Origin: Gymnopus androsaceus JB14 | Taxonomy: Eukaryota > Basidiomycota > Agaricomycetes > Agaricales > Omphalotaceae | DNA length: 64,000 nucleotides | Assembly: GCA_009733575.1 (NCBI GenBank) | Contig: ML769659.1 | Coordinates: 25,484-89,483 of the forward strand | Direction of reading: 5' to 3' | The notes under the pieces: generated by a model | Databases searched by the model: none | What the model saw: the letters and a program-made list of their open reading frames with translations, nothing else | Told to the model about the DNA's origin: nothing | In this document: positions 33,161 to 44,667 of the stretch, piece by piece | Numbering within the stretch: position 1 is the first letter of the stretch | Layout of the letters: each line of letters begins with the position of its first letter | Position numbers and translations under genes: made by a program

Positions 33161-34720
33161 CAGTCATATCAAGACAAGATGGAGACAAAGGAGAAGGATA
33201 TTCACTGTATTGTAATCAATGAGAATAGTTGCAATGAAACTATGTGATGTGTGAATGTGCTAAGTCTCTTGAGTGCTATGTAGACTGCCCATCTTCCACA
33301 GGTGCCATGGGTGCAGTTAAAATTTAGTGCATCACTAGTATTGTTTTGAGGCAATGTATAGTAAATGTATGCATACATAGTCTCAGAAAAGACCTAGCAT
33401 CCTAAATTTTTTTAAAACTGAATCATTGAAGAAAGATGGAAGGATTGTTGAGTTAAGAATAAGAAGACTGGACTTTGTTTCTTCAAGTTCTACACTCTAA
33501 GGTCCCAACTATTGTTTAGTTGATTCATACACCACACACCTCCAACAATGGTCCACCATCCTCCTCCTACACCTATACATCTTCAGACTTTTACTAGCAA
33601 TGATTGAGCGCTGAGGTCATCCAGTCTAAGAAGAAAACAAGCGCCGTATTCAAGTGCTGGAAATTGATTCCAAATTGATGCACCCTTTCTTTTCCTCTTC
33701 CACACAAATGGCATGCACCTAATGTATTGCTAAACAATTTTTTATTTCCTCTTGAATTCCTTATGAATTGCTAATCACCATTAAAGACTCTGGATTTTGA
33801 ACATGCTTTGATACTCATTCATGCTGAATCAGAGTGAATAATACAAGCACTCAAACTCTATGCCAGTATCTCTTCAACCTTCCACACCAACTTTTTTCTG
33901 AACTGTTATTCTAGCCTGAATTTGTGTTAAATTGCAATGTTCACAGCCAATCAGGATACTTCATTGGAATTGAGATGCTCCAAGGAGGTTGCATCATAAG
34001 TAGTAAGGAATACCCAGAATAAGCAGAGCACATTCCAGGGGTTCATATGCAATTTATGACTATCAAGGTATACTTAAACAGTCATCCATATTTAGTTTTC
34101 ATGCTGACTGAGGACTCTGCAACCAGGTTGACTTGTCCTCCATGACCGACTCTTTAGCTATTGTGATGTCTCATATGACAATCTAGCCCATGCTTTTGTG
34201 ATTATCTCAAATCATTATATGCAATGTCATACAGCTTCCATCTTATCTTGGAGCTGAACAAAGATGGAAGGGCCATTCAAGGTGCAGCTACTTGTTGTGG
34301 ATGTAAATGTGTATTTTGACTCTTTTCTTTTTCTGTCATGTATGCTCTGTGCATTGCGCTTCTGCGTTACTGCTGCTATCCAGATGCACTTTACTTCCCT
34401 CAAGTCATTGACTACCTCTTTACTATGAATGCACATGTGCCTCTGCCATGGATTCATAACAATTACAATCCATGGTTGGTTAGCTGGTCAGGCCCTTCTC
34501 TGAAAACTGCAAGAGCCATGCTCATTGCCAGCAACCAGAACGAGCACAGGAGTGTGCATCACATGGAGCACATGGAATGGTTGCTTAGAGTCCACAGATA
34601 TTATTCTGTTCTCTTTGCCTCTTCATTGCAGTATCATCATTGAATCTCAAGGATCTACTCTTTCCTACCCTCCTGCCACTCTTTCGATACTTGGCTCCCA
34701 TCAATCTATGTCTGTCTATA
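33161..34720. other. AT-rich spacer, no gene supported
   Basis: Short unsupported frames only, the longest at 34338-34643 (101 codons, no motif). No repeat boundary was detected until the element at 34724. Confidence 0.4.
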
Positions 34721-34723
34721 TCA

Positions 34724-35516
34724 CATCAGCAAAACCTGGGTGGTCTCTAGAGATCTCCAGAGAGCTCCAGAGCACCCATAGCTTCTGGAGCTGCTGTAGC
34801 AAGGATAGTAATTCTAGGAAGCTCTGGAGGACTATTGAGTTCTCTGGAGCTCTCTGGAGATCACCTATCATTTGACAATTCAGGTTACCAAGTCCCATTC
34901 AATCGAAAATTTACATATCAAATTTTTCACATGCAATAATAATAGAAAAAGTAAGCATTTTATTGTTAAGGGGAGTTGGGCAAGGTACTACTATAGTACT
35001 ATATAATAAACTTAGAGTCTCGTTCACCAAGCCAGCCTCTGCCCTACAGTTATTAGTCATTTCCAAAATATCAGTGAATTGATGCTGAAAAGGGATATGA
35101 ACTTACAGTAAGAGGAGGGAAAGTGGGACCAAGTTGCAACAATGGAGGCCTGGGGAAAGAAGAAAAAAAGTACAAGTCAACATTCAACTTTAAGTTAAAT
35201 GGCGACATCTTTATATGATATCCTGACAGTTTATAGCATTGGATGACCATTCTGTTGGTTATGTGATGTAAAAGGAAGGGCCTGGCAACTGTTTCCTTTT
35301 ATGTCACTTAACCAATATTCAAGTCTGACAGCTGTTATCTGCTCGGATCAACCAGAGCAGTCAGAGATCTCCAGAGCGCAATTCAATGCTCTGACTGCTC
35401 CAGCAAATATCTGGGTTTGGCTGGTGGCAACTGCAGAGCAGCCAGAGCAGCTAGAGGTCTCCAGAGCTCAATTCAATGATCTGAGAGCTCCAGCAAACAA
35501 CCAGGTTTTGCTGATG
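34724..35516. mobile_element. 793-bp element with exact 16-bp terminal inverted repeats
   Basis: CATCAGCAAAACCTGG at 34724-34739 has its exact reverse complement at 35501-35516. Just inside the left end is a perfect palindrome pair, GATCTCCAGAGAGCTCCAGAG (21 nt, about 34748) against its complement near 34840-34862. Inside the right end is a tandem pair of about 85-bp CTCCAGAG/CTCTGA-rich units (35355-35500). There is no coding frame. The same ATCAGCAAAACCTGGG end followed by a different palindrome recurs at 61403. I could not fix a target duplication. It is probably a TIR MITE, less likely a Helitron-like end (its reverse reads ...GCTGA|T). Confidence 0.6.
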
Positions 35517-36260
35517 CACCTAGTACTAAAGGTCCAATTGCAGAGTCTACTAGTTGGTTCATTGCTCATTCCCTCCTCTGGATGGCAGACAGCTCAACAT
35601 TGTTAACAAAACAAGAATCATCTCACTGCCATGACCATTGGATGGAAAGGAATAGAAGGACCTTCCATTTGCAACCTTCTCAGTCCAATATTCAACTTTT
35701 GGGTTTTTGGGTTGATGCAGCGCTCAGTCTAGATTTCCTTACATGAACCACATTGAACAACAGATGCTGCCTTCCCAAGGGGTGGTTGGGATGCAGGAAG
35801 GGAATGTGGTCATAGATATCGAAGGAGGAGGGAAAAAGAAAGCGGAGGAGCTGGGTCAGAAGATAAGTTCATCATGGAGGAGTGGAACATTTGTCACAGC
35901 CTTGGATCTATACCTGGAGTCCTGAATCCTGTTTCAATCATATATAGCTCAAATTGTTCTCTTTTGTGATGCTACTACATACTTGGATATTTACTTGTAC
36001 CCCAGTCCTTGTGCTTTCAACCTCATTGCACTGTCTTAGATATCAATCTTGATGGATTTTACACTCATACCCTTCTGCCTCTTTGATTCCTGGCTACACC
36101 TACACCTACGTTTGCACCCCAACTTATGAGTTCACCACTGAGACGCTACTTACCCTCCCGAGCCTGAATATTGATACAGAAGCAAGGCGTGGTAGGATGA
36201 AATGATAGATGTATCTTTTGGATTCTTCTTTCAATGCTAAGTTTGATGGAAAACTTAAAG
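35517..36260. other. Spacer, no gene supported
   Basis: A 60-codon plus-strand frame (35743-35925, VVIDIEGGGKKKAEELGQKI) is the only coding-like patch. The catalytic N-terminus expected for the DUF2235 gene downstream was searched for here and not found. Confidence 0.35.
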
Positions 36261-36275
36261 TCTGTCAATATTACA

Positions 36276-37512
36276 GGTTTTATGGGGGGTTTACTCTAAG
36301 GGAAACAATGATGTTCAAACTAAAGAGGTGTATGACCTGTATGATGACTATGTTGATCTTGATGCAGACAAAGCAGATGCTTGGAATAAGCAATGGAAAA
36401 CATTCAAAATGGAGAAGAAGTGCCGGAAAGTCTTCATAGAGTTCTTGGGTTGCTGGTAAGTCTAGGGAATAGCACACGTCCTGACTACTTGTTGATCCAT
36501 AGTGGTAGGGATACCATGAACTCTGTTGGCTATGCCCATGCCATCAAGCTTTGCTTCACCCACACCAATAAAAGTGTGCATACATTTAGGCATGCTATTG
36601 CCCTTGACGCAATGCTTCAAGCAAAATAACTGGAGCTCCCCACTCAAGGACGTTTCCGCAGATAGGCCAAATAGTTGGAAAACGAGGTTAAAGATGAACA
36701 TTGAGGAGGTTTGGTTTGCTGGCTGCCATTGCAGTGAGTTCAGACTTACCGCTATGTAACAAAACAATGGGAGTCTAACTTTGCCTACTGCTTCAGATAT
36801 TGGAGGTGGCTCCATCCCCAATGGCATCAGGCCCAACCTTGTACACATCTTTCTGAGATGAATGATCCGTGAATGCTTCAGAATGAACAGCAGCATGCTC
36901 TTCAATGAAGAAGCAATTAAAGCCATTGGCATCGACCCATCCTCCATTTACCCAATTGTCAAACCTTGCCTGGAAATTTCTTCCTTCTCCTCTGGCTCCT
37001 CCTCCATCACCATCATCGAGCCCCAGACATGGCCAGCTTACTTCTACAGCTGGGTCCCCTTTACCAAAAAGCCCAAGGAGATACTGAAACTGTTGGTCCC
37101 GACACAATCTGAGGAAGAGCTGGATGCGATTGACGCTCTCGCTCCGGCATATGACCAACTAAAACTCCACCCTGTCAAATGGGAACCCATGGAATGGGCA
37201 TGGCCGAGGAGAGACCAAAAGAAAGAGAAAGATATGAAGGATGAAAAGAAAGAGCAAGAAACAAAGGGTGAGGGTGAGGGATGGGAGAAAGTGTGGGAAC
37301 AACATCTTGGCCATGGACGGACGATTCCGCCGCCCTCTCATGGAGGCAAGATCAAGGTGCATTGGATGGTTCAGATATGCATGGAGGCAAAGTTACAGAA
37401 TGGAGAGGAGAAATATGTCCCGCTTGCAAGAGTGGGATATGAGCGTGAATACGAGGACAAGAAAACCTTCGAACAAGCTTTGAATTCAGGCTGGATTCAG
37501 TGGGTGGCTTGA
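36276..37512 (+). pseudogene. DUF2235 (T6SS-Tle1-like alpha/beta hydrolase) gene, 5'-truncated with a nonsense codon
   Basis: The exon from about 36276 (VLWGVYSKGNNDVQTKEVYD, then KCRKVFIEFLGC) splices over 36453-36501 to DTMNSVGYAH, then TFRHAIALDA and IEEVWFAGCH. After an intron near 36733-36796 come NIGGGSIPNGIRPNLVHI, then MIRECFRMNSSMLFN and a long charged tail to 37512. The order FvG-WDTV-SVG, RHAlALD, EVWFAGCHsDvGGG and LRWMIREC is that of fungal DUF2235 proteins. Missing: the N-terminal nucleophile region (GFSRGAYTAR type). In LRWMIREC the Trp codon is TGA (36859-36861). The last 216 codons are still open from an ATG right after that stop. A decayed gene is most likely. Confidence 0.7.
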
Positions 37513-38674
37513 ACTGGGCAGACATTTCTTTTTATTATTATTTCGCCGTTCGTTTGTTGGATCCGCTGCTATGCACGTACACTCATTTTCATACTCGTTT
37601 ACTGATCTACATCCCACTCATATTCTATCATTTTGCTATCTCTGTTTAGCACTAGTCAATTCAATATAGCTTTCTTGTAATATATCGCACATGTTACCCT
37701 ATCATCCCACAACCGGCACATTTCACGTTGACCCCCTCTGAACATCACGCGTTTCAACCATTGATTTATCTTCGTCATATCCCTCAACAATCCCTCTCTC
37801 AAAGACGTTCCGGTAGCCGGCACTCTGATCATCGCCCAAACACTACTAAGACCCAGACTCAAGCTTGAGCTTGAAAACATATACTCCTGTCGGAGAAGGA
37901 GGAGGAAAGCAAAGTCGGCTGAAACAAAGATGGTATCAATGACCCAACGACTTTGGAAGTGTATGGTTAGGTATAAGAAGGAAGTGAACGAGGCAATGGG
38001 AGTGGGAATGGGCAAGGTAGTACAAAACGGTGAACATTATGGAGCATAAAGAGAAAGAGGGGTGGAACAGCATCGACAAAGGGAATGGGGTAATATAAAG
38101 AGGTAGCTACTATCGTATAAAGACGGAAGGAACGGGGAAATACAGTAGACGGGAGAAAGGAACAGGAACGGGAATGAAAAAAAATGAAGAAAAAACGACC
38201 ATGCAGTGAGGGAATTGGGAACAGAAACGCGCGTAAATACGAACTCGGGATGTAGTCCGAGTGAGAAGAGCTCGAACGGAGATGTTGCTAGCGGTAGCAC
38301 CTCCCCATCTTCTGGAGGCGCCGGGTATTCGAGGGAGTGAACGTAGATTTTGAAGGTAGTCATCATCAATTGCTGTCGCTATAAAGACGGGCGTTGCGCT
38401 GTGATGTGTATCGCATTGTGTAAGGGAGTTGTAGCGAGTCGGATATCCGGGCTATGGAGATGTCGGAATCAATAAGTGGAGGTAGCGGTACGGCGGCGGA
38501 AGGGTTGACGATGGATGCGCAGATAGAGGCGCAATTGCTACTCACCTGGGGTGAGGAGAAAGCTCTCGTATGGCTACTGGCTTCGGTGAAGCAGAACGCC
38601 GACGCCTGAGGTTTGAGTTGAGTCATCTCCACAACTACATCTCCCTCCAGATTTCATTCTAGGACGTCCGGATC
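37513..38674. other. Possible minus-strand coding patches, unassigned
   Basis: Minus-strand frames at 37656-38015 (119 codons), 38037-38369 (110; TTFKIYVHSLEYPAPPEDGE is plausible coding) and 38366-38632 (88) lie end to end and could be exons of a minus-strand gene. I recognise no family and cannot define splice junctions with confidence. Confidence 0.25.
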
Positions 38675-38833
38675 ATGCAATCGTTCCAATTCCCTTTGCT
38701 TGTCCAACTCCTACTTTGCTTCTCCATCCACAGGATCATACACGCCACCCCATACTCCTTCCTAGCTCATGTACACCTTCACAAAGTGAAAGCCGAGAAC
38801 TTGAGGATGGATAGCTCAAGCACCGAGCAGTGA
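38675..38833 (+). CDS. Small ORF, possible secreted peptide
   Basis: A 52-codon ORF beginning MQSFQFPLLVQLLLCFSIHR, a hydrophobic start that resembles a signal peptide, followed by a polar tail of about 30 residues without cysteines. Composition and the signal-like start are the only support. No family is recognised. Confidence 0.2.
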   Translation: MQSFQFPLLVQLLLCFSIHRIIHATPYSFLAHVHLHKVKAENLRMDSSSTEQ

Positions 38834-39990
38834 TGGTTGTTGCAGATGGTACGGTGATGGGTCCGCAACGGTCGGTTTAGCGGCGAGCCAGTTGATAGTT
38901 GAAGGGGACTCGGAGTCTGATCTGAAGGAAAGATTTATATTTACTATCGAAATGGGTCAAAAAAAGACGCACTTTTATTTCGTTTTTCTTCCACGTTTAA
39001 GGCTCAATCTCACCAGATCCAGTAGATAAGACATGGGTAGCGCAGCGGCAGAAAATATCGAATCTTTGAAGCTTCCAGTGCTTCAAAAAGGAGAGGATTC
39101 GGGCTACCCAGAGAACTAGATATCACCAAATGACAATCAATACGATGGCTTCGTCTGTGGAAACTCCAATCTAACGAAAAGATATCAGCAAAAAGACGTA
39201 AAATATGACCGAGTTTAAGAGACGCACCTCAGGCTCGCTGCCTTCGACTGACTCATTCAGGGAAGATCATACGATATAGGAATTGTGGAGGCAACTTTTC
39301 GAAACAGTCAAAGCTGAAGGAGAATTACGAGACTTCAAGCCTGATTAAGATATATTACAATTCGTTGAAGAGAACTGAACGCGTTGAAAGACCTGAGTAA
39401 ACCTACGCATTGAGAATCGAGATGAAAATTGGACAAGAAAGGTTAAATACCGAAACATGACGGACCAGTGAATTCCTGTATATTCAGCGAATCGAATCCT
39501 TCTGTCGTTAGCGCTGGCCCACGGTAAAAGCTGATGCTTCGAGTTGGAACGCCTATGCCCCTGGCTAGCGTGAAGGCTTCGGTCATTATAAAGCAGCAGA
39601 ATAATGGAGTACGAAGTGAAGGTGAAGAGATAAGCAGGTGTACCCTGTATATAGAATCTTGATCAAGGTAAAGAGCAAAATTGGGCGCTAAGGTAAGCGC
39701 CGTTCAGCGCTCGACCTCTCGCTAGATCTCCAAGTATTAAGGTTAGTGTATAACATCTTCAACGCACAGATGGTGTTCCCGTCTAGCAGCGCCGCCCAGA
39801 GTGGAGGATATTTTAGTGTTGGTGATACGCATAAAAAGAGAAAAAGGAGCAGAACCAAACGGTTTGAAGAAACGGAACGTTGCTGGATGAATTGTGGGGG
39901 CGAGGGAATCGTGGATGCATCAGAAGAAAATAGAAGTAGATTCTGTGAGGTAATTGTGGTGACGATACCATCACAGGAAGGTCAGGCGAA
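38834..39990. other. Spacer with a structured hairpin
   Basis: No supported gene. At 39035-39109, GGGTAGC pairs with GCTACCC around a perfect inner hairpin TTTGAAGC-TTCCAGT-GCTTCAAA. A GGGCGCTAAGGTAAGCGCC palindromic motif lies at 39683-39701. A 126-codon frame at 39746-40126 runs into the repeat below and has no motif. Confidence 0.4.
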
Positions 39991-39994
39991 GAAA

Positions 39995-40430
39995 ATGATT
40001 TTTCCACTTCCCATTCAAATTCAATTTGAAGCGGCGTGGCCGCCTCGTGAAAGTCGCATGTTTAATGGCAGTTCAACAGTACTAGTATCTGCAGCTGCTA
40101 TCAAACTTATCTCACAAGGCGAGTGAAAGCCGCATGTTTAACAGCAGTTCAACAGGTTACAGTATTAGTATCTGCAGCTGCTGTCAAACTCATCGCACAA
40201 TGCGACTGCTGGTGCTCAAGTTCTTTTACTGCTCGTCACGAACAAACGTACTAGGCGATGAACATTAATGCTTTTTCACTTCCCCATTCAATTTGAAGCA
40301 GCGCGGCCGCCTCGTGAAAGTCGCATGTTCAGCAGTATTAGTATCCGCAGCTGCTATCAAACTCATCTCACAATGCGATTAGCCTGCTGTTCAAGTTCTT
40401 TTACTGCTCGTCACGAACAAACACGTCGAG
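39995..40430 (+). repeat. Triplicated segment around family member A exon 1
   Basis: Three partial direct copies of a segment with words CGCCTCGTGAAAGTCGCATGTT, AGTATCTGCAGCTGCTATCAA and GTTCTTTTACTGCTCGTCACG occur near 40030-40110, 40128-40255 and 40270-40430, each a slightly different length. The third copy carries the usable first exon of the gene at 40373. The second carries a broken duplicate of part of that exon (coding for SSFTARHEQ-like residues). Confidence 0.75.
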
Positions 40431-40761
40431 GAGTAGGGGATCGTGTTCAAAAATCTGCCGATGACTGGTTTCGGAGCATCCCACGTGATAGTGTTGACTT
40501 GAATGAAGAGACAACGCATCAAACACTTCTGCAAAGGTACGTCGCCCACGGTGCTCCCCTTTCTTTCTTCTTTTTTATTTTATTTTATTTGACAAAACTT
40601 GAAGCGCCCGACAGGCAGACAGAGAGTATCGAGACACAATTCTCGATTACAAGCGAAACTCTTGGTTCCATATCCTCTCGAAAATCAGGGAACGGCATCG
40701 AGTGCGAATAGCGAAAAGAACCGCTTTACAAGCACTGTGTAATTTGGAGAATTTCGTGCAG
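40373..40761 (+). CDS. Unrecognised three-member family, copy A (partial)
   Basis: Exon 1 40373-40536 (ATG in the third repeat copy; FTARHEQTRRGVGDRVQK, ending LLQ with phase 2), intron 40537-40604, exon 2 40605-40761 (SARQADREYRDTILDYKRNS, ...RVRIAKRTALQALCNLENFV, ending in phase 0). Exon 2 is strongly basic and helical. The 3' end is unresolved: the next obvious acceptor brings an immediate stop. Copies B (41593) and C (46178) share exon order, the phase-2 then phase-0 introns and the pattern (F..A.H or Q..., L.(Q/E)|(S/R)A(R/Q)). I do not recognise the family. The 5' end may differ if the upstream repeats supply the start. Confidence 0.5.
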
Positions 40762-41592
40762 GTGCTTTACAATTTTATCCTTGTCCATAGTGAATATTGA
40801 GCCGCGTCTAGACAAGACTACAAGCAAGTTAGAATGCACTTCACAATCCAAATATCCAACTGACCAGAGCACGGTCCGAAAGTCCTACCCAACCTTCCCT
40901 CCACACAGCTACATTGACTACAGTACTGCACTATAGAGGCGCCTTTCCTGCTAGGGGTAGCATCTTAATCATGTCGGTGATGGTTCATACACTCGTACCC
41001 GACTCTCCACACTCATGCCCAACTCTCTTCACTCATGCCCGACTCCCCATCTTCATGCCCACCTCCCACACTCATGCTCGACTCCCTATCCTCCTCATGC
41101 CCACCTCTCCACACTCATGCACACTTCCCCAAACTCATGCCCAACTCCCCACTACATACTACGAGTCCGGTACAAGCTTTTGTCTTAATAGAAATATAGC
41201 ATGCCGTCTGGATTGACACGGTTTTAATCAAAGTCCTAATTTTATTCGAGGATGGACTATAGAGATGTAAAAACTCGCCCGGTGGTAGAAATTGACCTGA
41301 GTGCTAATGGCGGATGTCTCATAAGCGATTGCTCTCCCCTTCCTTTCTTGATCTCCAGGCCAATCAATTCTTCATTCTGACCCTAGTTATTTCAATTAAA
41401 CTACACCCAACAGACCCAACAGACCCTTACCTCGTGTGAGTCCTTGCATAGGCCGTCATGGTTTTGAGGTTTCGGACACACGAGGGACAGGCGTTTTGGT
41501 GCTCTATAAGAAAGATCCTTGCTCTCAACAGGAACGTTTGTAGAGCCCGCAGCACAACTACCTACTCCGTCTGCGAAATATCACCCCCTCAA
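40762..41592. repeat. Spacer with an 18-20 bp CTCATGCCC minisatellite
   Basis: Between copies A and B of the family. At about 40990-41160 there are nine to ten degenerate units of type CACACTCATGCCCAACTCTC. No other feature is seen. Confidence 0.6.
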
Positions 41593-42655
41593 ATGGCAAC
41601 TGGTCTTGTCAGTCCTGCCTTGGATGGGGTTACTGGGATCGCCATGCAATTTGTGCAGCCCGCGACATTTAACGCGCAGCAGTACCAAGCCTTCAGACGC
41701 GAAAGAGATTACATTCAGGAAGATGCCAAACGGTTCCAATCAATTTTGATACAGTCAACCCTCACAGAGAAAGCATTCACTGAATATGATCAGCATTTGC
41801 AAAGGTACATATTCTCATTACTCGCCTGCCAGTGAGTTGGTCCATATCATCTTCTCTCCTGGGATAGCGCCCGGGCTGCAGTCTCAGAATTCAACAAGAT
41901 TATTTGCGAGCACAAAGCAATGAAGTTCAATTTCATGAGCCCACTGGAAAAAATCAGCCACCGAAAGGAAGTGCGAGCAGCGAAGAAAAAGGCCGTGAGG
42001 ACAAAAGATATGTTATCGAAGTTCATAGATGTGTGTATCTCTCAGATTTCTTTGATCCTCTGAAAATACACTAGCTAAAAAAATATTACAGAAAGTGGAG
42101 ATTGAGCACGTTAAAGGAAATCTCAAAAGCTCAAATAGAGTGGTCGTCTCTGTACCGATACGCAAGTCTTTCTCAGCTTAGTGTCAACCCAAGCTGATTG
42201 GACAAACCCGGCAAATTTTAGATGATTCAATGGATAATGCATTGATCCGTGCTTCTGACTCGGAAGCCAGGTCTCCTACACAGACACTGTCGTCAACGGC
42301 TTCGTATTTGACGTGTTCAGAAGGTTCGGGCGAAGTCCCAGGTACGATTCCAGCTGATTGAGTGCTTCACGAGCTATTAATTGATGAATTTCAGACCCGG
42401 TTTCAGTGGCTGCGTCGCTCAGTGCTTTCAGCCTAAAAAGCGGTGGAACGTCTCTTGGCTCTAAATCGATACGCCAGTCGCTCACAGATTGCGATTCGTG
42501 GTCTTGTTCGTCTTCCGAAACCTTGGATGTGGAATCTTCTGGTACGTTTTCAGTTTCGTGACCACACGAGTTTAGTAACTCAACCCGGGATTCAGTGGAT
42601 GATGAGTTGTCACTCGCCACTAAGCTCCCCGTCAAGCTGCCTGTCGTCTTTATAG
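41593..42655 (+). CDS. Unrecognised three-member family, copy B (intact frame)
   Basis: Exons 41593-41804, 41868-42030, 42092-42151, 42194-42341, 42395-42541, and a last exon from 42576 with an uncertain end (42570 if the last intron is not spliced, otherwise about 42655). Every junction is GT-AG with consistent phases (2, 0, 0, 1, 1). The protein is about 220 residues: a start MATGLVSPALDGVTGIAMQF, a helical polar segment, a basic exon 2 (SARAAVSEFNKIICEHKAMK ... RKEVRAAKKKAVRTKDMLSK), and a Ser/Thr/acidic tail (DSEARSPTQTLSSTASYLTC). An in-frame ATG at 41458 would add 45 residues. Copies A and C share the first two exons in phase. Function unknown. The helical basic middle with an acidic Ser-rich tail gives no family clue. 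Confidence 0.6.
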
Positions 42656-44667
42656 ATAAAGACGGCCCCTGAGAGGCTCTGTTATTGTTATATTCTCAAG
42701 TCTAGTGCTTAGGTCCATGGCAAGAGGCGAGCGATCTCTTGATCTTGGATACCACGCGAGAACTCATTCAGGAAACCACGGAAATAATCGGGTTTATGCA
42801 TACCTCGCTCGGCAAAACTATTGAGAAGCCCCGTTCCTCTGGCAATGATTTGGCCGCTGGCCGGCAGGGCGCTCCGTTTTCCTGGGCGCTTCGACACTTT
42901 TCTTTACCTTTCCTCGTCATCGGGTCAACGCTGGCCGTGGACTATTTTCCTGACACCTTACCGTTATGATAAATTAATTTTATTCAATTTATCACCATAT
43001 TTTTGGCCTAGAGGGCTCTTACTATGCTCACTTCAATATTTTTTCACCGACTTATGCCCAGGATGCTAATTCTCAGAGAGCTATTAAGGTCTGCAGGCAG
43101 GTATATAAGTAAGAGCCATTCAGATGTCATCTTTATTCCCTCACGGCTTACAACTCAGAAACATTGTGTCTCAAACTTACCACTATGTGCCATCTAATTC
43201 CGGGAGTACTTATTGTTTGGATGGATACTGATGCTAGTTTCTATCCGATACAGGACAGGGCATTCCTATTTTCCCAAAAGCGTTGAAACTTGGGAGGAGA
43301 TACCAATACAACTCGAATACCCATTTAAACGAACAGCTCAGGTGAAGCCTCAGGTCAAAAGACCTGGACTCCAGAGGGAGATCTCAATATCCAAGTTACT
43401 GTATGCTTCGAGTCTGTTGTCTGTCTTATAATGAACCGCGACTCTAGCTCTGTGATCTTCCAAGGATTCAGGAGCTTGATCCATCTCCATACGCCGAAAT
43501 ATGAATTAATGACATCTCCATCATCATCTCTTCTCGAAGTAAACCATGTATCCTTGCGCCAGCGCTTATGTTCATGTTCAGAAATTACAAGAATTCACAA
43601 TAACTTATGTTCGGTAACTGGGGTCCAAGGGAATAGGATGCAGCTCGACTCGCCAGGCATTGAAATAGGAAGGAAGGAAGGAACATTTATTACACGGTAA
43701 TGTGCAAGAGCTGAACACCGGCGGGTCCGAGACTTATCCCGATGCGGCATAAGCATCTTCGGTCTCGGGACATGCACAGTGAACACACGACGAGCTCACA
43801 GCTGACTCAGTGGCTGCTTGTAAACTCACTGACCGGGCCCAGTGCCCCAAGCCTCTAACCAGACAGGTGTTTAATATTGTCCGTAAAGGTAAGGCAAAGA
43901 CAGGCGACTCGGATGGTAAAAGTAAGAGTTAAGGATAGTTTCGAGCCAGAAGGCTTTGTATACTAAAGTCCGTATAGATTCCATAACGGGATAGTACCAA
44001 ATGAGGATGAGCCGTTACACTGCTGCTGTAGATCGCTGTTCTCCTATGAGTGCCAAAACTATATCTACTGTACAGGCATACATATGTACTTCTAACTAAT
44101 TTATGGGACTTTGCGTACAAAGCTAGGAGTATGGATTCAACAGATTCGGAGCGAGATTCGCCAGAGTGGCCTGATTAACTTGCATCTTCGATTTTCATGT
44201 AGAGTCTAGACCTGGGTTTTGATCTGCTAAGGAGGTGGCAATGCCAATTGTGAAATATCGGTCTCTGATAAAGGATGACCTTTCTCCCGGTGGTCAAGTT
44301 GAAGCGATTCCCTTGACCCCCAGGAAGTCGGCAAGGCCTGGTGTCAACGTTTGAACTTTGAAGGAGCCAAGTATTCGAATAACTGTCTACGCTTCAAGTT
44401 GTTACATGTACGTGAACTTTCAGTAATGTTCCAGTTGCTAACTTAATTTCAGCTTCGCTTCCTCATGCAGAACAGATCAGCATCGTTGCGTCAACGACAG
44501 TGGCAATGTTGCAAAGGGTGATACATTTATGGCCTGTATGGCCACAATGTGAGTGCATTCCTCCGCTGAGAGGAAAACTGTTGCATCTGCCATCGTTACC
44601 CTGACTTCAAGATGATTAAAAGGGCAGTCGAGACAGAAAGATACTCCGGAGAATCCTCTGTTTCCTA
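42656..44667. other. Spacer with a paralogous short segment and a hairpin
   Basis: No gene supported. Two stretches (about 43320-43430 and 44290-44405) look like diverged relatives: both contain GGTCAA/CAGGTGAAG, AGGAG..CAA/GAGATCTCAATATCCAAG and CTGT(A/C)TGCTTC-like blocks. They may be remains of related small genes. A GTCC-GAGAC...GATGC-GGCATAA-GCATC...GTCTC-GGGAC hairpin lies at 43725-43771. Confidence 0.35.

Noticed and set aside
34724..35516. Helitron reading of the CAGCAAAACCTGG ends
   Set aside because: The reverse ends in CTGA next to T, which loosely fits a Helitron 3' end, but the same 16-mer is present in inverted orientation at both ends, which fits a TIR element better; left open at low weight.
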